A DNA stretch of 61,025 nucleotides, taken from an uncultured Bacteroidota bacterium. Lineage in GTDB: Bacteria > Bacteroidota > Bacteroidia > Bacteroidales > P3. Positions 44,301 through 52,153 of this stretch are shown here, one piece after another (within the stretch, counting starts at the first letter, position 1; every line of letters begins with the position of its first letter). A program made the translations under genes and the position numbers. The notes under the pieces are model-generated. The model was not told the DNA's origin and ran no database searches. It saw only the letters and a list, made by a program, of their open reading frames with translations. The stretch spans positions 1 through 61,025 of the forward strand of contig CACYSB010000014.1 in assembly GCA_902777005.1 (NCBI GenBank), given 5' to 3'.

Positions 44301-44486
44301 GTAATCGTAGCCTCGTCCCACGCTATGCGCGCTGTCCACACCGGTGCACTTGATCATGGTTCCGGCATCCGCCATTGTTACAACGCTACCGTGAGTACTC
44401 TGGTCAAGATAAGACACCTCAACATTCTGTGCCGAGCCCACAGCCCAACCCATAAGCATTGCCAGCAATAGTATATACTTCTTCAT
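41316..44486 (-). CDS. Large secreted protein with type B type IX sorting domain
   Basis: Extracellular protein of 1056 residues. Signal peptide about 1-19. Residues about 25-150 resemble a CUB-like beta sandwich. About 390-625 resembles a proprotein-convertase-type P domain (CVNYEHSYMGDYSLAIKCPTG and LNGEWSVEICDLLGIDNGWVFNFSVDIC). A PKD domain follows near 800-870 (LWLFGDGQYSEQASPTHTYTEGVYDLKYYVTS). The end is the gliding-type domain (FPSVVTPNGDGINDKFIIGNL, LDVYNKWGTRVFHKE, VPAGTYFYRFSARGY). Probably a surface adhesin; no protease domain seen. It follows a small secreted protein gene by three bases. Confidence 0.87.
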   Translation of the reverse strand: MKKYILLLAMLMGWAVGSAQNVEVSYLDQSTHGSVVTMADAGTMIKCTGVDSAHSVGRGYDYWMTVVGHCAAPYTIALVFETLDLRFNAMGNPCADTLFVYDGVDTSAPVIWYATGSVKTPSVEVVYAGPNNTAQALTIRFKVCNDCGPWDYKTGRGFSVLADCRKPCEPFTPVLDSIFYKTRNGVVYEAGKIKHLYDYHEAVVWDSVLNDSVMAVDSMPFDGVNLCIGDGVIFTAHCEYNYSTGWYYPSDSTSYFNWSTGNGDTIAGVGVTSIYYDEYFKVSCNELILSVTDSAGCGSTVYPQVRVRLAQNPLKTVFTLRDICNRDSLLVNMGYGGTDATLVLDSIVYEDGTSKTNDALRFIPDGPACPNLPNCFDASVVFNDFPNGRTVQTKGDICSVCVNYEHSYMGDYSLAIKCPTGRKSYLKYKESSTIPQGYTPPEGTLGGGSRYAGIPYGGSDDSGWDKRGAGCTQNSGNICDSTNNPFGIGYTYCFSRSADYTLVNGDPANTPNPIGAGMASNNAPTSNFQVEMPQIPAGFGFTCEGQSAGMANSGTVLDSSDHAEKMNYYIPGDDFSQLVGCPLNGEWSVEICDLLGIDNGWVFNFSVDICNVNTDGCKYQVAIDSLVWNPDTSSQYHDYELGYYRGLVVHRHNDIESYVLTPDTAGTFPINVKIYDEFGCVWDTSTSITSYWTPKPDLGNDTTLCGVITMPLDASDYHAEEQGYTYIWEPFGQDSSGIVTKYEPGSDIRYIVQVTNTQMNTVCVTRDTIDVKLRSQPFPSFVPIPFALEGCSPYTLTFDNQTANADKHLWLFGDGQYSEQASPTHTYTEGVYDLKYYVTSIDGCKDSLIFDDLIAIYPSPKASFVWEPNYPSVLQPTVLLTNTTENVTENTHFFWEMQYDRNNLLSVQTLTNDSPLHDFSSYVEPSELAGSYTVRLIARSDNMAPSGNIIYCRDTTENTILLVNDFLQFPSVVTPNGDGINDKFIIGNLVGGMAYPVNTLDVYNKWGTRVFHKENVATDDDFWDPIDVPAGTYFYRFSARGYNGNIEHNGAVEIIK

Positions 44487-44489
44487 AAC

Positions 44490-44927
44490 TTACCTCCTTG
44501 CATTTTTTTCTGCATACGCATACATCTCATTGATTGACCGCAGCACCAAATAAGGGTGCTCCGATGCCGGTGTAGTGAAACATATGGTTACATTAGGTTT
44601 CGGATACTGTAGTTGGAATGCACCGAAATTATAGGCGTAATAGCTCAACGTCGTCAGGTCGACAAGAAAGTCCTGCGTCAGGTTTCTGTCATCTTCTTTG
44701 CGAACCACCTCCGAGATGGAGTACACCTCGGCACCGGCGGGGATTGTGTCAGACACATAGAAGGCGGCACGCCCGTATGCGCAACGCCACTCAAGCTTCT
44801 CTGCAGGATAGGCGTTCATCGCTTCCACATCTCCGTTGAAAAACGGCAACATAATGGTCTCGCAGCTTTGTGCTTTCATGCCTAAGGCGCACATCATGAG
44901 TGCTGCTAATAATACAATCCTTTTCAT
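44490..44927 (-). CDS. Small secreted hypothetical protein
   Basis: Protein of 145 residues with a signal peptide ending GMKAQ and no lipobox. No family recognised. The mature part is mixed alpha/beta with a central acidic segment (VYSISEVVRKEDDRNLTQDFLVDLTTL). It lies three bases upstream of the 1056-residue secreted protein and is probably co-transcribed, so the two may act together at the cell surface. It occupies the place after rnfE where rnfA usually lies. Confidence 0.6.
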   Translation of the reverse strand: MKRIVLLAALMMCALGMKAQSCETIMLPFFNGDVEAMNAYPAEKLEWRCAYGRAAFYVSDTIPAGAEVYSISEVVRKEDDRNLTQDFLVDLTTLSYYAYNFGAFQLQYPKPNVTICFTTPASEHPYLVLRSINEMYAYAEKNARR

Positions 44928-44985
44928 AATTCTATTCTTTGGCTTCTATATATATGACGGAGAAGTGGTGAAAAGCGGTCAAACT

Positions 44986-45588
44986 TTAACTCTTTTTAAC
45001 TTTACTCTTGTTTCTGATGTGGTTAATCAGGGCCATGAGCAGACCAAGGGCGAGGAAGCCGCCGGGAGGCAGTATCATCATCAGCATGCCGTCGGCACCG
45101 CCTATCAAGCTGTGACCGAAGAAGCAGCCGGTACCCAACAGCTCGCGCACCATGCCCAGCAGGGTCAGTGCCCAGGTGAAGCCGAGTCCCATGAAGAGAC
45201 CGTCGAGGAACGACTGGCCCACATTGTTCTTCGAGGCAAACGCCTCGGCGCGGCCCAGCACGATGCAGTTCACCACGATAAGGGCAATAAACAGACCCAG
45301 GCTGTCGTACAGCGCGGGCAGATAGGCTTTCATCACCATCTCCACCATGGTCACGAAGGTGGCTATGATGACTATGAACGCCGGTATACGCACCTTGTCG
45401 GGTATCACACTCTTGAGGAGCGATATGACTATGTTCGACATCATGAGCACAAAGGTGGTGGCCAAGCCCATGCTCATGCCGTTGATGGCCGACGTTGTGG
45501 TGGCCAGCGTGGGGCACATGCCGAGGATAAGCACCCATGTGGGGTTCTCCTTGATAAGGCCGTTCTTGATAATATCTTTAGTCTTCAT
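44986..45588 (-). CDS. rnfE: Rnf complex membrane subunit E
   Basis: Integral membrane subunit, 200 residues from ATG 45588 (MKTKDIIKNGLIKENPTWVLILGMCPTLATT), of the Rnf ferredoxin:NAD+ oxidoreductase that couples electron flow to Na+ or H+ transport. Six helices are predicted. Conserved pieces: NCIVLGRAEAFASKNNVGQSFLDGLFMGLGFTWAL. A longer start at 45606 is possible but less usual. The last codons lie in a Lys/Ser-rich tail whose DNA has a weak 7-bp beat. It overlaps rnfG by 11 bases. rnfA, the paralogue of rnfE, is not found beside it. Confidence 0.93.
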   Translation of the reverse strand: MKTKDIIKNGLIKENPTWVLILGMCPTLATTTSAINGMSMGLATTFVLMMSNIVISLLKSVIPDKVRIPAFIVIIATFVTMVEMVMKAYLPALYDSLGLFIALIVVNCIVLGRAEAFASKNNVGQSFLDGLFMGLGFTWALTLLGMVRELLGTGCFFGHSLIGGADGMLMMILPPGGFLALGLLMALINHIRNKSKVKKS

Positions 45589-46165
45589 AATCCGTAGTGT
45601 TTGCATTGTTAATCTGTGCGAAGACGGCCGAAGCGTCGTTCACGATGCCGAGGAAGGCGCGCGAGGTGATTGTCGAGCCACTGATGGCATCCACGCTACC
45701 GCCGTCCTTCTTCACGGTGAGGGCGCTCTCGGCGGGGTTTGAGCCCACCACACAGCCCTTGCCGTCCTTCTGGAACCACTGGTCGGCCTTGGCTCCGAGA
45801 CCCGGGGTCTCGTGGGTCTCCAGTATCTGGTAGCCGCTCACGTTGCCTTGGGCATCGAAGCCCACCATGAGCTGCAGATGGCCGCCGAAGCCTTTGTCGT
45901 TGCCGGCCTCGATGGCGGCACCGACCATGTTGCCCTCGGCGTCGAGGCCTACATGGCACAGGTGACCGTCCACGTCACGGTCTTCCAGCTTGTCGAAAGC
46001 CGGCAGCACAGCGCTGATGGCGTTCTCCACCTTGGCCTGCTGGGCGGCAGCTATGGGTTCCTTGGTCACTCCATTGAGGGCTGCCAGCGCAGCGGCGGCC
46101 ACAAGGGCTATCGCCGTCAGCGAGAGCAGCATATTTGGTAATGTCGATTCTGCTTTCTTTGCCAT
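45578..46165 (-). CDS. rnfG: Rnf complex flavoprotein subunit G
   Basis: Periplasm-facing subunit, 195 residues, one N-terminal membrane helix (LLSLTAIALVAAAALAALNGV) and an FMN-binding domain. FMN is attached covalently to a threonine in DAISGSTITSRAF, close to the SGAT consensus. VGFDAQGNVSGYQILETHETPGLG is the family's substrate-side motif. Gene order is B-C-D-G-E. Confidence 0.94.
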   Translation of the reverse strand: MAKKAESTLPNMLLSLTAIALVAAAALAALNGVTKEPIAAAQQAKVENAISAVLPAFDKLEDRDVDGHLCHVGLDAEGNMVGAAIEAGNDKGFGGHLQLMVGFDAQGNVSGYQILETHETPGLGAKADQWFQKDGKGCVVGSNPAESALTVKKDGGSVDAISGSTITSRAFLGIVNDASAVFAQINNANTTDYED

Positions 46166-46167
46166 AA

Positions 46168-46202
46168 CATTAAACTTTAACCATTAAACAATAACCTTTA
46201 TT
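46168..46202. repeat. 7-bp array in the rnfD-rnfG spacer
   Basis: Five units, CATTAAA and CTTTAAC types alternating, repeat every seven bases and run into the rnfD stop codon. It fills the whole 32-base spacer. Confidence 0.65.
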
Positions 46203-47157
46203 CCGCAAAACGTTTGGGTTTGCACCAGCGGTTGAGCAGCGGTGTGACGCTGTTCATGATGAGGATGGCGAAACTCACGCCTTCGGGATAGGAGCCCCAG
46301 TTACGGATGATGATGGTCAGCAGACCGCAGCCAAAGCCGAAGATGAGCTGGCCGCTCTTGGCCATGGGACTTGTCACCATGTCAGTGGCCATGAAGCAGG
46401 CGCCGAGCATGATACCGCCGGTGAGGATGGTCATCAGGGGGTCCATGTAGGTCTCGGGGTTCACCAGCCACAGTATGGCGCTGAACACAAAGGCTGTGCC
46501 TATGAACGTCACCGGAATGTGCCAGGTGATGATTTTCTTCCAGCAGAGGTAGGCTGCGCCGAGCAGTATGGCTATGGCGCTCACCTCACCCATCGAGCCG
46601 CCGATGTGACCGAGGAAGGCATCCATGAAGGTGACACCTTCGCCGAGGGCTCCCTCCTTGAAAGCTCCCAGAGGCGTGGCACCTGTGGGGACATCGAAAG
46701 TCATAGGGAACAGGCCACCGACCTGGGGCCACGTAGTCATCTGCACAGGGAACGATATGAGCAGGAAGATACGTCCCACGATGGCGGGGTTGAAGGGGTT
46801 CTTGCCCAAGCCGCCGAAGCTCATCTTGCCAATGCCAATAGCCACCAAGGCGCCGATAACCACAATCCACAGCATGTCGACCGTGGCGGGCACGTTGAAG
46901 GCCAGCAGCAAGCCGGTGACAACGGCCGAGCCGTCGCTCACGGTGCTGGGCACCTTCATGATAAACTTCTCAATCAGCCACTGGAACAGCACGCAGGCCA
47001 GCACCGACACGATGCTCACCAACAGCGCATTGATACCGAAGTAGGCTATGGCGCAGAGCAGCGCAGGCACCAGGGCCGCGTTGACTCGCCACATGATTTT
47101 CTTTGTCGACTCGTCGCTGTGCACGTGGGGCGAGCCAGATATATTCAGTAAACTCAT
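46198..47157 (-). CDS. rnfD: Rnf complex membrane subunit D
   Basis: Membrane subunit of 319 residues with about nine helices and a second covalently bound FMN (threonine in VPTGATPLGAFK). MSFGGLGKNPFNPAIVGRIFLLISFP and NPETYMDPLMTILTGGIMLGACFMATDMVTSP are conserved NqrB/RnfD segments. It sits between rnfC and rnfG. Confidence 0.95.
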   Translation of the reverse strand: MSLLNISGSPHVHSDESTKKIMWRVNAALVPALLCAIAYFGINALLVSIVSVLACVLFQWLIEKFIMKVPSTVSDGSAVVTGLLLAFNVPATVDMLWIVVIGALVAIGIGKMSFGGLGKNPFNPAIVGRIFLLISFPVQMTTWPQVGGLFPMTFDVPTGATPLGAFKEGALGEGVTFMDAFLGHIGGSMGEVSAIAILLGAAYLCWKKIITWHIPVTFIGTAFVFSAILWLVNPETYMDPLMTILTGGIMLGACFMATDMVTSPMAKSGQLIFGFGCGLLTIIIRNWGSYPEGVSFAILIMNSVTPLLNRWCKPKRFAE

Positions 47158-47161
47158 ACTA

Positions 47162-47196
47162 TAATAATTTCTAATTCCTAATTTCTAATTAACTCA
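47162..47196. repeat. 7-bp array in the rnfC-rnfD spacer
   Basis: Units of the type TTCTAAT repeat every seven bases (three clear, weaker flanking units) and fill the 36-base spacer up to the rnfC stop. Confidence 0.65.
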
Positions 47197-48522
47197 TTTC
47201 TTTGCTGCCAACATGGCACGTACGCGGTTCTTGCCGAGGCGTATTTCGTCGGTCAGCGGTTTGTTGGCCGGGCAGCTGAAGAAGCAGCAGCCGCACTCGA
47301 TGCAGTCGAGGATGTTGTGTTCCTTCGACTCCTCCACGCGGTTGTTCTTCACCAGCAGCGAGAAGAGGTATGGCTCCAAACCCATGGGGCAGGCGCTGGC
47401 GCACTTACCGCAGCGTATGCAGTTGGTCTCCGGTGCGCGGCGGGCCTCGCTCTCCATCATCACAAGCACGCTGCTGTTGCCTTTCACCGTCGGCGCGTCG
47501 AGGTTCACCACGGCCTTGCCCATCATGGTGCCGCCGCTGATGACCTTGCCGGTGCTCTCAGGCAACTGGCCTATGGTGTGGCTGATAATCTCGTTGTAGG
47601 TGGTACCTATGCGCACCAGGCAGTTGTGCTGCGTCTTGAGGTCCTTGCCGGTGACGGTGAGAATGTTCTCGATGAGGGGTTTGTTCTTCTGGATGGCCTC
47701 GTAGACAGCGAACGAGGTGCCCAGGTTGCTCACCACGCAGCCGCTGTCTATAGGCAGCTTGCCGCTACCCACCTTGCGGCCGGTGACGGCGTTGATGAGC
47801 TGCTTCTCGGCGCCCTGCGGGTATTTCACCTTCAGCGGTTCGATGATGATGCCTTCGAACTGCTTGGCCGTCTCCTGCATTTTCTTTATGGCCAGAGGCT
47901 TGTTGCTCTCGATGCCTATGTAGGCGTTGGGCACACCCAAGGCTTTGCGCAGGATGCTCACGCCGATGCACACCTCCTCGGCGTGCTCCATCATCACACG
48001 GTAGTCGCTCGTCAGGTACGGCTCGCACTCGGCGGCGTTGATGATGAGGTACTCGGCCTTCTTGCCCTCAGGCACGCTGTACTTGATATGAGCGGGGAAG
48101 GTGGCGCCGCCGAGGCCGACGATGCCCATCTCCTTGAGCTTGGCAACAATCTCCTTGGGTTCAAGCGCGCATTCGCGCTTGATGTCGGGCGTGCGGTCGA
48201 TGGTCTCCATCCACTCGTCACCCTCGACGGTGATATAGACGGCAGGCTTGGCCAGGCCGAAAGCGTCCTTGCAGGTGTCGACCTTTAGCACCGTGCCGCT
48301 CACGGGCGAGTGCACATTGGCGCACATGAAGGCCTGGGCCTCGCCAATCAGCTGGCCCACTTTCACCTTGTCACCCTTCTGCACCACCGGAGTGGCGGGG
48401 GCGCCGAGGTGCTGGTTCATCAGCACCACCATCTGCTTGCCCACGGGCACCACCTCGATGGCGGCGTCGTTGGATATCTTGTTCTCTTCGGGGTGTACAC
48501 CACCCATTCGGAATGTCTTCAT
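47194..48522 (-). CDS. rnfC: Rnf complex NADH-interacting subunit C
   Basis: Soluble subunit of 442 residues carrying the NADH/FMN fold and two [4Fe-4S] clusters. The flavin and nucleotide region has GIVGLGGATFPAHIKYS and INAAECEPYLTSDYR. The cluster motifs are CIRCGKCASACPMGLEPY and CIECGCCFFSCPANKP. It begins the membrane-bound part of the operon 27 bases after rnfB. Confidence 0.96.
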   Translation of the reverse strand: MKTFRMGGVHPEENKISNDAAIEVVPVGKQMVVLMNQHLGAPATPVVQKGDKVKVGQLIGEAQAFMCANVHSPVSGTVLKVDTCKDAFGLAKPAVYITVEGDEWMETIDRTPDIKRECALEPKEIVAKLKEMGIVGLGGATFPAHIKYSVPEGKKAEYLIINAAECEPYLTSDYRVMMEHAEEVCIGVSILRKALGVPNAYIGIESNKPLAIKKMQETAKQFEGIIIEPLKVKYPQGAEKQLINAVTGRKVGSGKLPIDSGCVVSNLGTSFAVYEAIQKNKPLIENILTVTGKDLKTQHNCLVRIGTTYNEIISHTIGQLPESTGKVISGGTMMGKAVVNLDAPTVKGNSSVLVMMESEARRAPETNCIRCGKCASACPMGLEPYLFSLLVKNNRVEESKEHNILDCIECGCCFFSCPANKPLTDEIRLGKNRVRAMLAAKK

Positions 48523-48523
48523 C

Positions 48524-48558
48524 AGTGTTCTGTGTTTAGTGTTCTGTGTTCAGTTCTT
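48524..48558. repeat. 7-bp array in the rnfB-rnfC spacer
   Basis: Five units alternating AGTGTTC and TGTGTTY types run from just before the rnfC start across the rnfB stop. Confidence 0.72.
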
Positions 48559-49467
48559 TACCTCCACCTTTTCGGCCACGGGTATCTCCACCTTCTCTGC
48601 CACAGGGGCGGCAGGAGCCTCGGCGGGCTTGGGAGCCGGCTTCACGGCGGGTGCGGGGAAGCCCACATCCTTGATGGCCTTGGTGGGGCACTCGGTGACG
48701 CACTTGCGGCAGGCTATGCACTTCTTGTAGTCGATGTACGAGACATTGCCTTCCACAGTGATGGCCTCCATGGGGCACACCTTGGCGCACTTGCCGCAGC
48801 CTATGCAGGCGTTGGCGCAGGTCTTCATGGCCACGGCACCTTTCTCCTTGTTGACGCAGCTCACGTACACACGGCGGTCCTTCTTGCCCTTGTTGCGCAG
48901 CTCTATGATGCGGCGCGGACAGGCTTTGGCACAGGCACCGCAGGCGGTGCACTTGTCGGCGTCGACCACCGGCACTCCGTTCTCGCCCATGTGGATGGCG
49001 TCGAACTGGCAGGCCGCCACGCAGTCGCCGCAACCAAGGCAGCCGAACGGACAGCCGCTCTCGCCGGTGTAGACAGTGTTCTGGAAAGCGCAGCTACGCA
49101 GTCCGTCGTAGTTGGATTTACGTTTGTCGCCACAGTTGGCGGGGTTGCAACGCACCACGGCCACCTGGGGTTCGCCCTGCTCCACAGCGCAGCCGAGCAA
49201 CTCGGCAATTTTGGCTGCCACGGCGTCGCCACCGGGGGCGCAACGCAGACCTTCGAGGCTGTGCTGCGACACACAGGCCTCGGCAAAAGCGCGGCAACCG
49301 GCCTTGCCACAGCCGCCACAGTTGGCGCCGGGAAGCACCTCGGCCACCTCGTCGATGAGCGGGTCTTCCACCACCTTGAACTTCTGCGCAACAATGTACA
49401 GCACCACGGCAAACAGTATGCCGAGGGCGCCGAGAACAATTACCGCAATCAGGATTTGTTGAGTCAT
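48550..49467 (-). CDS. rnfB: Rnf complex ferredoxin-type subunit B
   Basis: Entry subunit of 305 residues that takes electrons from ferredoxin. One N-terminal membrane helix is followed by the four-cysteine NCGGCGKAGCRAFAE motif and several [4Fe-4S] motifs (GCLGCGDCVAACQF, KCTACGACAKACPR, ACIGCGKCAKVCPM, KCIACRKCVTECPT). The C-terminus is a Pro/Ala/Lys-rich tail with a repeated VAEKVE segment, probably flexible. It heads the rnfBCDGE operon and has a clear promoter at 49519-49549. Confidence 0.96.
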   Translation of the reverse strand: MTQQILIAVIVLGALGILFAVVLYIVAQKFKVVEDPLIDEVAEVLPGANCGGCGKAGCRAFAEACVSQHSLEGLRCAPGGDAVAAKIAELLGCAVEQGEPQVAVVRCNPANCGDKRKSNYDGLRSCAFQNTVYTGESGCPFGCLGCGDCVAACQFDAIHMGENGVPVVDADKCTACGACAKACPRRIIELRNKGKKDRRVYVSCVNKEKGAVAMKTCANACIGCGKCAKVCPMEAITVEGNVSYIDYKKCIACRKCVTECPTKAIKDVGFPAPAVKPAPKPAEAPAAPVAEKVEIPVAEKVEVKN

Positions 49468-49518
49468 ATTATTTTTATTTTAGGATTATCGCAATATTTA
49501 TTCTATAATAAGCGAGTG

Positions 49519-49549
49519 CAAAAATACATCTTTTTTACAACATGGCAAA
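49519..49549 (-). promoter_or_regulatory. Promoter of the rnf operon
   Basis: Minus-strand TTTG (49546-49549) and TATTTTTG (49519-49526) are 19 bases apart. The extended -33 reads TTTTGCCATG. The -7 box is 51 bases upstream of the rnfB ATG. Confidence 0.85.
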
Positions 49550-49611
49550 ATTTTTTTTTCCACAGCTGTGCAAACAACCCCGAAATGCCACCTGCCGACG
49601 GTATCGGTGGG

Positions 49612-49732
49612 CCGTATTCTCTCCGTGGTCCCTCCGACTCCGCTCCGACCATTCTACGACTCTTAAGCGTTGATTTTCCGGCATTTTGTCGGAGCGGAGT
49701 CGGAGGGACTACGGAGAGGGTACGGAGGGGCT
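49612..49732. repeat. 11-bp-period inverted-arm element, copy 3 (divergent core)
   Basis: Eleven 11-bp steps, all with CG at positions 2-3, between the divergent rnfB and uspA genes. The arms are of the common type (CCGTGGTCCCT left, ACGGAGAGGGT right), but the core differs from the other three copies: it keeps the beat while its sequence (around CATTCTACGACTCTTAAG) is unlike GACTGTTCACCGGTTG. The rest of the 49468-49842 gap holds the two promoters. Confidence 0.88.
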
Positions 49733-49782
49733 TGCATTCCGCAACTGATTATCAGCAATTTATAAAAAGTTAAAATATTTTT

Positions 49783-49814
49783 TTTGTACAATAAGAATTT
49801 ATTATGTAATTTTG
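49783..49814 (+). promoter_or_regulatory. Promoter of uspA
   Basis: TTTG (49783-49786) and TAATTTTG (49807-49814) are 20 bases apart; the ATG is 28 bases after the -7 box. Confidence 0.78.
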
Positions 49815-49842
49815 CACCTGCAAAAATAAAAAAACAAACACG

Positions 49843-50664
49843 ATGAACAAAGTAGTTGTTGGTTTTGACTTTTCATCAGGCTCGGCCTACGCCGTCGACC
49901 TTGCCATCGACATCGCCAACCGTTTCGAGAGCGACATAAGGCTGGTGTATGTGAAGGAAAAAAACGAGGCCGAAGGACCCATCCGCGAGGAGATTGAGCG
50001 ACGCAACGCCGCCGTAGCACCGCTGCTGAAAGGCATCAAGTTGGAATATGTGCTGCGCCAGGGCAATCCGGCCGACGAGCTGACGGCCCAGGCCCGCGAG
50101 GATAAGGCCGCGCTGCTCATAGTGGGCACCCACGGCATGAGCGGCATGAAGACCAGCATGCTGGGTCGCAACAGTTACAAGACTATCGAGCAGTCGCCCG
50201 TACCCGTACTCATTGTGCGCGAAGACTTTAACTTCAACAAAGCGCTGGAGACCATCGTGGTGCCGCTGGACAACAGCGACGACACGCGCCAGAAGGTGGC
50301 CGCAGCAGCCATGTTCGCCAAGGCTTTCGGCTCCACCATCCACCTGCTGGGTCTCTACACCGCCAAGGCTGCCGACGTGCGCGGCATCGTGGACGGTTAT
50401 GTCAAAATGGTCGAGAAGTTCCTGGAGAAAAACGAGGTTAATTATACCACGAAATTCATTGACGTAAGCAAGAATGTCACAGCCGACACGCTGGATTACG
50501 CCAATGCCGTGAATGCCGACATGATAGCCATCATGACGGAGCAGGAGTCCAACCTCTCCAGCCTCATCCTCGGCACCTACGCGCAACAGATGATCAACCA
50601 GTCGCGCATACCCGTGCTTTCAGTGCGTCCCAAGGACGTGATGGCCAACAGTGTCAACAACTGA
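49843..50664 (+). CDS. Universal stress protein, two Usp domains
   Basis: Cytosolic stress protein of 273 residues made of two Usp domains (about 1-135 and 145-265). The first keeps the ATP-binding G-x2-G-x9-G(S/N) pattern in GTHGMSGMKTSMLGRNSYKT; the second is degenerate (IMTEQESNLSSLILGTYAQQM). Both end with the strand VPVLIV or IPVLSV. It has its own promoter and is followed by the SPOR gene after one base. Confidence 0.9.
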   Translation: MNKVVVGFDFSSGSAYAVDLAIDIANRFESDIRLVYVKEKNEAEGPIREEIERRNAAVAPLLKGIKLEYVLRQGNPADELTAQAREDKAALLIVGTHGMSGMKTSMLGRNSYKTIEQSPVPVLIVREDFNFNKALETIVVPLDNSDDTRQKVAAAAMFAKAFGSTIHLLGLYTAKAADVRGIVDGYVKMVEKFLEKNEVNYTTKFIDVSKNVTADTLDYANAVNADMIAIMTEQESNLSSLILGTYAQQMINQSRIPVLSVRPKDVMANSVNN

Positions 50665-50665
50665 T

Positions 50666-51100
50666 ATGAAGAAAACTCTCATCCTGCTATCTGTCCTGAC
50701 CATTGGCGCAGCCTTGCAGGCGCAGGTGCGCGTTGTGGGTGATGTGGCTGTGGAACAGATGGTTGAGAAGCATGTGGAGCTCAACAACAAGGTGAAGACC
50801 ATCCCCGGCTTCCGCGTGCAGATAGGCTCTTTCTCGGGCACAAGCTCCAAGGCCAACGCCTTTGCGTTGCGCGACAAGTTCGTGGAGGACTATCCCGAGG
50901 TGCAGGCCTACATCGTCTTTGACGAGCCCAACTTCAAGGTGAAGGTGGGCGATTTCCGCACACGCCTGGAGGCATACGCTTTCCTGCAGCGAATCAAGGA
51001 GTTCTACAAAGGGCATATCACCAAGGACAACATCTGCCCAGAACCGCCGGAGCAGATAGAATACGCGCCGGACGACGGCGACATTGGCGGAGAGGAATAA
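50666..51100 (+). CDS. Secreted SPOR-domain protein
   Basis: Protein of 144 residues with a signal peptide ending ALQAQ. A single SPOR domain follows (FRVQIGSFSGTSSKANAFALRDKF, then FKVKVGDFRTRLEAYAFLQRIKEFY), the fold that binds peptidoglycan stripped of stem peptides at division sites. The C-terminus is acidic. ATG at 50666 is chosen because it gives the signal peptide. It lies one base after uspA and is convergent with hemW (three-base gap). Confidence 0.85.
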   Translation: MKKTLILLSVLTIGAALQAQVRVVGDVAVEQMVEKHVELNNKVKTIPGFRVQIGSFSGTSSKANAFALRDKFVEDYPEVQAYIVFDEPNFKVKVGDFRTRLEAYAFLQRIKEFYKGHITKDNICPEPPEQIEYAPDDGDIGGEE

Positions 51101-51103
51101 GGG

Positions 51104-52153
51104 CTACACGAAAAGCGAGGCCGCCATGCCGTCGGCATGGAGAAGGCCTTCGGCTGTGGGACGATAGTGAGTGGTTGTTAATGATATCCAACCGCAATCA
51201 ATATAGGGCTGCATCATTGGGTGCAGCCTTTCTCTTTGCCATTCCGGCACGCTGAGGACAGCGAGGCCGTCGACGGTGCGCAGGGCGGTCATCAGAAGCT
51301 CATTGTACGCATCTGCGTCGGTAAGCGTTTCGGTGCCTACCGTGCCGTCCGGGTTGTTCCAGCGGCGACATGTGCCGTCGAAGCTGTGCGCTCCCGGACC
51401 GAGGCCGAGGTATGGCGTGCGGTTCCAATAACGGCTGTTGTGGCGCGAGCGGAAGCCTGGGCGGGCGTAGTTGCTCACCTCGTATTGCTCGAAACCTGCG
51501 GCAAGGAGCGACTGACGCACAGCATGGTATTGCCTGACAACCTCCTCTTCATCAGGCAGCGCAACCCTACCCTTCTCCACCTGCACGGCAAGCGCTGTGC
51601 CAGGTTCGACGGTGAGGGCGTAGGCGGAGACATGGGTGACACCCTCCGGAACATAAAGACTATCGGTGAATACCGGCAGGCCGTAGATGAAATCGACACT
51701 GATGTTGTTGAAGCCTGCAGCATGGGCATTGGCTATGGCGTCGAGGGCTTGCTGCGCTGAGTGGCGCCGGTTGAGGAGCCGCAGCATGCCGTCGTCGAGG
51801 CTCTGGATGCCTATGCTTATGCGATTGAAAAAACGAAGCCCGGCAAGCGCCTGCAGGTAGTCGGGCGTGAGGTCCTCTGGGTTGGCCTCGATGGTGACTT
51901 CCAGCACTTGCGACATGTCGAAGCAATGGTGCATGCCCTCCACGATGCGCGCAAGCTGGCCGATGGGTAATATTGACGGCGTACCGCCGCCGAAATAAAC
52001 AGTCTGTATGGAATGAGCCTGCTCGCCTTTACGCAGCTCCATCTCCTCCAAGATGTCGTCAACGTATGCTGCAGCGCTACCTATGCCTACCTTGGAATAG
52101 AACGCACAGTAGGTGCACTTGCGATGACAGAAAGGTACGTGGACGTATATCAT
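51104..52153 (-). CDS. hemW: HemW-like radical SAM protein
   Basis: Radical SAM protein of 349 residues from ATG 52153 (MIYVHVPFCHRKCTYCAFYSKVG), with cluster motif C-x3-C-x2-C followed by AF, and FGGGTPSILP, IEANPEDLT, RISIGIQSLDD and the later YLGLGPGAHSF. HemW is a heme chaperone related to anaerobic coproporphyrinogen oxidase HemN; the absence of the HemN N-terminal extension favours HemW. An upstream in-frame extension to 52432 runs antisense-free into meaB but has no family support. It overlaps the meaB stop by four bases. Confidence 0.9.
   Translation of the reverse strand: MIYVHVPFCHRKCTYCAFYSKVGIGSAAAYVDDILEEMELRKGEQAHSIQTVYFGGGTPSILPIGQLARIVEGMHHCFDMSQVLEVTIEANPEDLTPDYLQALAGLRFFNRISIGIQSLDDGMLRLLNRRHSAQQALDAIANAHAAGFNNISVDFIYGLPVFTDSLYVPEGVTHVSAYALTVEPGTALAVQVEKGRVALPDEEEVVRQYHAVRQSLLAAGFEQYEVSNYARPGFRSRHNSRYWNRTPYLGLGPGAHSFDGTCRRWNNPDGTVGTETLTDADAYNELLMTALRTVDGLAVLSVPEWQRERLHPMMQPYIDCGWISLTTTHYRPTAEGLLHADGMAASLFV

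Noticed and set aside
44980..45007. Further 7-bp array at the rnfE 3' end
   Set aside because: The beat is weak (two or three units) and could follow from Lys/Ser codons, so it is not listed as a repeat.
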